This document shows positions 59,182-64,000 of a stretch of DNA of 64,000 nt, one piece after another. Source of the stretch: Streptomyces sp. GESEQ-35. Its GTDB lineage: Bacteria; Actinomycetota; Actinomycetes; Streptomycetales; Streptomycetaceae. The stretch's first letter is position 1, and every line of letters starts with the position of its first letter. The stretch lies in contig NZ_JAFFSX010000027.1 of assembly GCF_017948485.1 (NCBI RefSeq), forward strand, positions 1-64,000, written 5' to 3'. The notes beneath the pieces were generated by a model. That model had not been told where the DNA came from and did not search any database. It saw only the letters and a list, made by a program, of their open reading frames with translations. The position numbers were made by a program, and so were the translations under genes.

Positions 59182-60666
59182 ATGACTTCGTCGAACCTCT
59201 CCAGACGCCGAATCCTGCACGCCACCGCACTCGGCGCCGGCACCCTGGCGCTGGGCGGCGGCCTGAGCGCATGCGGCGGCTCCCCCTCCTCGTCGGCGGA
59301 CTCGCTCACCTACTGGGACTGGTACGTCACCCAAGGCCCCTGGGTCGACGAGGAGATGGCCCTCTTCGAGAAGGCTCACAGCGGCGTCAGCGTCAAGAAG
59401 ACCACTCAGCAGAACGCCAAGTACGCGGACCTGGTGGCGCTCGCCAACCGCAGCGGCAACCCGCCGGACGTCTTCATGATCCCGCAGGTCCCCAGCGTCG
59501 CCGAGCAGGTCGCCAACGGCTGGCTGCATCCGCTCGACGAGTGGGCGACCCCCAAGTGGCAGTCGCGCTTCCCTGAGGGCACCTTCCTGGAAGGCGCCAA
59601 CGTCTTCGACGGCAAGGTCTACTCGGCCCCGCTGAAGGGCTCGGCCCCGCTCTACCAGCTCTACATCCACCACGGCGTCTTCAAGTCCGCAGGCCTGACG
59701 AACGCGGACGGCAGCGTAAAGATCCCCAGGACCTGGGACGAAGTCACCAGCGCCGCCCAGACGATCACCAAGAGGAGCGGCGGCAAGTCGTACGGATTCG
59801 GCTTCGGCAACGCCGACGGCATCGGTGTCCTCGCCTGGTGGCTGGACCTGTTCGTGCGCGGCGCGGGTGCACCCGGCGGTGCTCCCACCGGCGCCGCGAC
59901 CGGCATGGACTTCCGCGTCGGCAAGTGGACCTACGGCACCGACCGGGCGTACGCCGACTTCCTCGACCTGCTCGTCGAATGGAAGAAGCGCGGCTTCTTC
60001 CACCCCAACTCGGTGAGCCTCTCGGACGAAGCGGCCCGTGCGTTCTTCGAGCGCGGCAAGTTCGGCATGACCGTCGGCGGTGTGTGGAACCAACCCGAGT
60101 GGACCCAGCACGAGTTCACCGACTACAGCCTGGTCACCCTGCCCTCGCCGACCGCGACCCCGCAGGGCTACTACTACGCAGACCCGGTCGGCAACGGCGC
60201 CTTCGCCGCGGTCTCCGCCAAGAGCAAGAAGGCGCACCAGGCGTTCCAGTGGCTGGACGCGCTGACGTCCCCCGCCGCCGGGCGCCGCTGGGTGCAGGCC
60301 CTCAACGGCGTCTCCGTCCACCCCGCGGACAACGACCCGGACGGCATCGACTCCAAGCCCTTCGCCGCCTTCGTCGGCATGACCGAGCAGGTGCTGCGCG
60401 GCCCCGTGCCCCTCGTGCGCAACCCCGAACTGGCCGGTGTCGCGCCAGGCGCCCCCAAGCCGGACATCAGCGATGTGGTGACCGGTGTCTACACCGGCCA
60501 GATCAAGGACGTACAGGGCGAGTTGAGCAGTCTGGCCGACAAGAAGTTCCAGATCCTCTCCGACGCGGTCGCCGCGGTGGCCAAGCAGGGCAAGAAGGTC
60601 AGCACGTCCGACTACGTCTTCGCGGACTGGGACCCCACCAAGCCGTACACCACGAAGAAGGCGTGA
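59182..60666 (+). CDS. Extracellular sugar-binding lipoprotein of an ABC importer
   Basis: A 494-residue solute-binding protein. MTSSNLSRRRILHATALGAG has twin arginines and GLSACGG is a lipobox, so it is a TAT-exported lipoprotein. The mature part follows the family 1 pattern: LTYWDWYVTQGPWVDEEM, NPPDVFMIPQVPSVAEQVAN, GWLHPLDEW, FERGKFGMTVGG and ADPVGNGAFAAVSAKSKKAH. Ligand-facing aromatic residues suggest an oligosaccharide; identity unknown. GGAGG lies 9 bases before the ATG. It is the first gene of the importer operon, controlled by tandem operators in its leader. Confidence 0.94.
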   Translation: MTSSNLSRRRILHATALGAGTLALGGGLSACGGSPSSSADSLTYWDWYVTQGPWVDEEMALFEKAHSGVSVKKTTQQNAKYADLVALANRSGNPPDVFMIPQVPSVAEQVANGWLHPLDEWATPKWQSRFPEGTFLEGANVFDGKVYSAPLKGSAPLYQLYIHHGVFKSAGLTNADGSVKIPRTWDEVTSAAQTITKRSGGKSYGFGFGNADGIGVLAWWLDLFVRGAGAPGGAPTGAATGMDFRVGKWTYGTDRAYADFLDLLVEWKKRGFFHPNSVSLSDEAARAFFERGKFGMTVGGVWNQPEWTQHEFTDYSLVTLPSPTATPQGYYYADPVGNGAFAAVSAKSKKAHQAFQWLDALTSPAAGRRWVQALNGVSVHPADNDPDGIDSKPFAAFVGMTEQVLRGPVPLVRNPELAGVAPGAPKPDISDVVTGVYTGQIKDVQGELSSLADKKFQILSDAVAAVAKQGKKVSTSDYVFADWDPTKPYTTKKA

Positions 60667-60675
60667 GCCGTCACC

Positions 60676-61671
60676 ATGTCACTCCTCGCCACCCGCCAGA
60701 GCCGACGAACACCCCCGACCGCACCACCGGTCGCCGCCCGGGCCGGCCTCTGGCACCGCATCCGCGCCGCCAAGTGGTCGTACCTCTATCTCGCCCCGAT
60801 GGCCGTGCTGTTGCTGGCCTTCGTGATCTACCCGATCTTCGCCTCGTTCGGCTACACCTTCTACCGCTGGAACGGCATCGGTGATCCCGGTGACTACGTG
60901 GGCCTGGCCAACTTCCGGCAGATCCTGCACGACGACATCTTCTGGGGCGCCGTCGGGCACACCTTCGTCTACGCGTTCGTACTCGTCCCGGTGCAACTGC
61001 TGCTGGCGCTCGCACTCGCCCTGGTGCTGAACAACCCGAAGCTCAGGTTCGCGCTGTTCTTCCGCACCGTCTACTTCATCCCGGTCGTCACCTCGGCCGC
61101 GGTCGTGGGAGTGGTCATCCAGCTCATGCTCGCCAACTTCGGTGACTCGGCGGGCAGTCTGCTCGCCAAGACAGGGGTGACCGACGGGCAGATCGACTGG
61201 CTCGGCGATCCGCACACCGCGCTGGCCGTGATCATCGCGATCGGCATCTGGCACACGCTCGGCTACAACCTCGTCTACTTCCTCGCCGGCCTACAGACCA
61301 TCCCGGCAGAGCTGTACGAGGCGGCGAAGCTCGACGGCTGCGGCCCCGTCCAGTCCTTCTTCCGCATCACCATCCCGATGCTGCGCCAAGTCGGCGTCGT
61401 CATCGTCGTGCTGGCCTTCATCGGCAGCTTCCAGGTCTTCGACCTGGTGCAGGTCCTCACCGGCGGCGGCCCGTACTTCGCCACCGAGGTCGTCAACACG
61501 TACATCTACCACCTGGCCTTCGGCGGCGCGGCCGGCGCGGCCGCCCAGCCCGACGTCGGCCTGGCCTCCGCGGCCTCGTTCCTCTACGGACTGCTGCTCA
61601 TCGTCTTCTCCGCGCTCCAGGTCCTCGCGCTGCGCGGGATCAGCCGCCGACGCACGGTCGCCAACCAGTAA
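60676..61671 (+). CDS. Sugar ABC importer permease (MalF-type)
   Basis: A 331-residue membrane protein with six to seven segments, from YLYLAPMAVLLLAFVIYPIF. The EAA loop that docks the ATPase is EAAKLDGCGPVQSFF followed by ITIPML. It starts 9 bases after the binding-protein gene. The extended N-terminus (about 30 polar residues) is common. It forms a heterodimer with the next protein. No ATPase gene is in the operon; in Streptomyces such CUT1 importers share the MsiK ATPase encoded elsewhere. Confidence 0.94.
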   Translation: MSLLATRQSRRTPPTAPPVAARAGLWHRIRAAKWSYLYLAPMAVLLLAFVIYPIFASFGYTFYRWNGIGDPGDYVGLANFRQILHDDIFWGAVGHTFVYAFVLVPVQLLLALALALVLNNPKLRFALFFRTVYFIPVVTSAAVVGVVIQLMLANFGDSAGSLLAKTGVTDGQIDWLGDPHTALAVIIAIGIWHTLGYNLVYFLAGLQTIPAELYEAAKLDGCGPVQSFFRITIPMLRQVGVVIVVLAFIGSFQVFDLVQVLTGGGPYFATEVVNTYIYHLAFGGAAGAAAQPDVGLASAASFLYGLLLIVFSALQVLALRGISRRRTVANQ

Positions 61672-61683
61672 AGGGTTTCGTCG

Positions 61684-62526
61684 ATGTCCACCATGTCCCC
61701 GCGCCTGCGCCAAGGCCGACGCGGTCTGCTCTATCTCGCACTGCTGGGCGGCGGGCTCATCTGGCTCTACCCGTTCCTGTGGGCGCTGGGCAGCTCGCTG
61801 AAGAGCACCGACGGCTTCTTCTCCGGCGGGCTGAACCCGATCCCTTCCGAGTTCCACTGGTCCAACTACAGCGAGGCCTGGACACAGGCGGACTTCAGCC
61901 GGTTCTTCGTCAACACGGTCCTGTTCGCCATGGGTACGGTCGTCGTGACCCTGCTCGCCACCTCCATGGCGGGCTACGTCCTCGCCCGAACCGACTTCCC
62001 CGGCAAGAAGATCTGGCTGGGCCTGGTCGGGGTGACGCTCTTCCTGCCGCACGGCTACACGATCATCCCGGTCTTCGACCTGATCCAGCGGCTCCATCTC
62101 CTCAACACCCTCTGGTCGGTGATCATCGTCCAGTCGGCGGGCGGGATGGTCTTCGGCACCTTCCTCTTCATGGGCTACTTCACGACCATCGACCGGGGTC
62201 TCGAGGACGCGGCCCGCGTGGACGGAGCGAGCTTCCACCAGATCTTCTGGCGGATCATGCTGCCGCTGTCCGGACCGATGCTGGCGACCGTCGGCCTGTT
62301 CGCCTGCATCACCGCCTGGAACAGCTTCTTCATCCCGCTCGTCTTCACCCTCTCCCGCCCCGAACTGCACACCCTGTCGGTGGGCATGTTCAACTTCATC
62401 GGCCAGAACTCCACCGCCTGGACCCTGGTGTGCGCGGGCTCGGTCATCACCCTGCTCCCCATCGTCCTGATCTTCGTCGTGCTCCAGCGGTTCTTCATCA
62501 ACGGGCTGGCCGGGGCGGTCAAGTAG
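61684..62526 (+). CDS. Sugar ABC importer permease (MalG-type)
   Basis: A 280-residue membrane protein with six segments: LLYLALLGGGLIWLYPFLWA near the start, VLFAMGTVVVTLLATSMAGY, then the EAA loop EDAARVDGASFHQIFWRIML. SKSTDGFF-like (LKSTDGFFSGG) and NTVLFA are typical of MalG. It starts 12 bases after the previous stop. Its 3' end overlaps the convergent XdhC-like gene by 8 bases, so no terminator fits between. Confidence 0.94.
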   Translation: MSTMSPRLRQGRRGLLYLALLGGGLIWLYPFLWALGSSLKSTDGFFSGGLNPIPSEFHWSNYSEAWTQADFSRFFVNTVLFAMGTVVVTLLATSMAGYVLARTDFPGKKIWLGLVGVTLFLPHGYTIIPVFDLIQRLHLLNTLWSVIIVQSAGGMVFGTFLFMGYFTTIDRGLEDAARVDGASFHQIFWRIMLPLSGPMLATVGLFACITAWNSFFIPLVFTLSRPELHTLSVGMFNFIGQNSTAWTLVCAGSVITLLPIVLIFVVLQRFFINGLAGAVK

Positions 62527-63658
62527 GGGCGAGGAGTTCGTACGGCTCCACGGCACGGGGGTCGGCACGGTGAATCGGTGCGGTCGTCGTGCTCAGCGCG
62601 CGCCCCGTGCCGCCCGAGCGCAGGGCGATGATCTCCGCCACGATGGACACGGCCGTCTCCTGCGCGCTCCGGCCGCCCAGGTCCAGACCGATGGGGGAGC
62701 GCAGCCGGGCGAGGGCCGCCTCGGGCACGCCCGCCTCGCGCAGGCGGCGCATCCGATCCCGGTGGGTGCGCCGGCTGCCCATCGCCCCGATGTAGGCGGC
62801 GGGGGTGCGCAGCGCCACCTCAAGCAATGGGACGTCGAACTTCGGGTCGTGCGTGAGCACACAGATGGCGGTGCGTTCGTCGACCTCCGTACCGGACAGC
62901 CAGCGGTGCGGCCAGTCGACGACGACCTCGTGTGCGTCCGGGAAGCGCGCGGACGTGGCGAAGACGGGGCGTGCGTCGCACACCGTCACCCGGTGGCCGA
63001 GGAACGCGCTGAGCCGTGCCAGGGCTCCCGCGAAATCGATCGCACCGAAGATCAACATGCGCGGGGGCGCCGCGAACGACTCGACGAGGACACGCGTCCC
63101 GTCCGCGAGGCGGCGTGTGGTGGCGCAGTCGGCCTCGGCGTCGGGGCGGGGACCGGCGATCATGTGCGGCAGCACCGTCGCCTCCGCGTCCCGCTCCCGC
63201 CCGCCGACCGTGCCCATGACCTGGCCGTCGTCCAGAACGAGCAGACGCGCCCCGGCCGGAGCGGGACCGGACAGGACCGTCACCGCCGTCGCCCCGCGCC
63301 CCCGGCGCACCGCCTCGGCAAGCGCCGACCACTGGGCGAAGTGCTCCACGCCCACGGCATGTACGGCGATCTCCAGCGAGCCGCCGCAGGGCAGCCCCAC
63401 CGCGAACGCGTCATCGTCGCCGACGGCGAAGGTCTCGCCGGCCGGCTCCCCCGTCGCCAGGGCCTCCCGCGCCATCTCGTACACCGCGCTCTCGACGCAA
63501 CCGCCCGACACGCTGCCCGCCACCTCGCCGTGCTCGGAGACCGCCATCGCCGCGCCGGGCTGCTTCGGCGCCGAGGACCAGGTGTGCACCACGCTCGCCA
63601 CGGCGAATCGGGTTCCCGCCGTGCACCAGGCGTCGATCGTCTCCAGGATGTCCCGCAT
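62519..63658 (-). CDS. XdhC/CoxI-family protein (molybdenum hydroxylase maturation factor)
   Basis: A 379-residue protein. The N-terminal XdhC_CoxI domain shows VVHTWSSAPKQPGAAMAV, GEVAGSVSGGCVES and VGLPCGGSLEIAV. The C-terminal Rossmann domain shows RMLIFGAIDFAGALARL, CVLTHDPKFDVPLLEVAL and YIGAMGSRRTHRDRMRRL. XdhC proteins bind and sulfurate molybdenum cofactor for xanthine dehydrogenase-type enzymes; none is in the window. The start 63658 is preferred because the longer frame is arginine-rich shadow sequence. It follows the racemase-family gene closely on the same strand (4 bases), so a purine or N-heterocycle catabolic operon lies beyond the right edge. Confidence 0.92.
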   Translation of the reverse strand: MRDILETIDAWCTAGTRFAVASVVHTWSSAPKQPGAAMAVSEHGEVAGSVSGGCVESAVYEMAREALATGEPAGETFAVGDDDAFAVGLPCGGSLEIAVHAVGVEHFAQWSALAEAVRRGRGATAVTVLSGPAPAGARLLVLDDGQVMGTVGGRERDAEATVLPHMIAGPRPDAEADCATTRRLADGTRVLVESFAAPPRMLIFGAIDFAGALARLSAFLGHRVTVCDARPVFATSARFPDAHEVVVDWPHRWLSGTEVDERTAICVLTHDPKFDVPLLEVALRTPAAYIGAMGSRRTHRDRMRRLREAGVPEAALARLRSPIGLDLGGRSAQETAVSIVAEIIALRSGGTGRALSTTTAPIHRADPRAVEPYELLAPT

Positions 63659-63662
63659 CGGC

Positions 63663-64000
63663 TCAGCCGCCCGCCGGGCCGGGAACCTGCCCGCTGAGCA
63701 GACTGCCCGCGCCGGGCACGACCGTCGGCAGGCCCAGCTCGACGAGGATGCGGTACGCCGTGGCGGTCGCCGCCGAGAGCACCGGCAGCCCCGCCGCCTC
63801 CTCCACCGGCTGGATCGACGGCAGCGAAGGCATCTGGACACAGGCGGACAGGACGAGCGCGTCGGCCCGGGACAGGTCCAGGCGCCGCCAGTGCTCGCGC
63901 AGGTCGGCGGGGTCGAGGCGGGCGACGGCCAGGTTGTCCGGCACCTCCAGGCTCAGCGCGTCCACGACCTCGATGCCCGCGGCCTCGATGTAGTCCGCCA
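63663..64000 (-). CDS. Asp/Glu racemase-superfamily protein (maleate isomerase/arylmalonate decarboxylase-like), 5' end outside window
   Basis: Only the C-terminal 112 or so residues are present; the frame is open to the right edge. DYIEAAGIEVVDALSLEVPD, then ADALVLSACVQMPSLPSI (the catalytic second Cys) and GLPVLSAATATAYRILVELG, match the maleate cis-trans isomerase/arylmalonate decarboxylase branch rather than glutamate racemase. An internal GTG at 63965 is not the start. It is upstream of and co-directional with the XdhC-like gene, compatible with degradation of nicotinate- or purine-like heterocycles, where maleate isomerase acts. Confidence 0.85.
   Translation of the reverse strand, partial: ADYIEAAGIEVVDALSLEVPDNLAVARLDPADLREHWRRLDLSRADALVLSACVQMPSLPSIQPVEEAAGLPVLSAATATAYRILVELGLPTVVPGAGSLLSGQVPGPAGG

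Overview
The window is high-GC actinobacterial DNA and most likely from a Streptomyces: G/C-rich third codon positions, many GTG and TTG starts, ATGA/GTGA/TTGA gene overlaps, and typical families (modular PKS, LacI-controlled cellulases, sugar ABC importers without their own ATPase, CGNR, DUF6153 and DUF3105 proteins). I see no rRNA, tRNA or CRISPR array. All family assignments come from reading the translated sequence; no database search was run.

Region 1 (1-10526) is the end of a modular type I polyketide locus. It holds the KR-ACP-docking tail of one synthase, then a final KS-AT(malonyl)-KR-ACP module whose KR has lost its catalytic residues and which has no thioesterase. Behind it lie a convergent FrsA-like hydrolase, a covalent-FAD berberine-bridge-type oxidase, a TetR repressor, a non-canonical SDR and a VOC protein. 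The tetR/SDR divergent promoter carries a visible operator.

Region 2 (10760-14530, minus strand) is a probable stress or electrophile-response operon: MDR quinone oxidoreductase, old yellow enzyme, MarR regulator and NmrA-like NAD(P)-binding protein, headed by a TGGCTAGCCA-type operator. It is followed by a decayed stretch (14.6-15.9 kb) with fragments of a hydrolase, an MDR dehydrogenase and an IS5-type transposase.

Region 3 (16226-43823, plus strand) is a tightly packed 21-gene exopolysaccharide operon. It has an initiating undecaprenyl-phosphate sugar transferase, a GDP-mannose-dehydrogenase (AlgD)-like enzyme, glycosyltransferases, two Wzz-like proteins with dead kinase domains, an AsnB-type amidotransferase, an MDR-Gfo/Idh fusion, a heparinase II/III protein, a beta-helix lipoprotein, Wzy-like and Wzx-like proteins and a pyruvyl transferase. 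It also contains a nucleotide-sugar cassette (cytidylyltransferase, C-methyltransferase, PIG-L deacetylase, epimerase, DUF4910 protein, RmlC-like cupin, PLP aminotransferase). Together these suggest a polymer containing an amidated uronic acid and an unusual, perhaps branched, CDP-sugar. The leader carries three near-identical hairpins.

Region 4 (43831-49817) is housekeeping and accessory: PAP2 phosphatase, DUF1996 protein, CGNR regulator, alpha/beta hydrolase, a small membrane protein, and a DUF6153/DUF3105 pair.

Region 5 (49897-62526) is for plant polysaccharide use: LacI regulator and GH1 beta-glucosidase, divergent GH9 and GH6 cellulases, then a second LacI regulator coupled to a DUF2264 protein, divergent from a sugar ABC importer with tandem operators just downstream of its promoter. 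The window closes with an XdhC-like protein and the 3' part of an Asp/Glu racemase-family gene.
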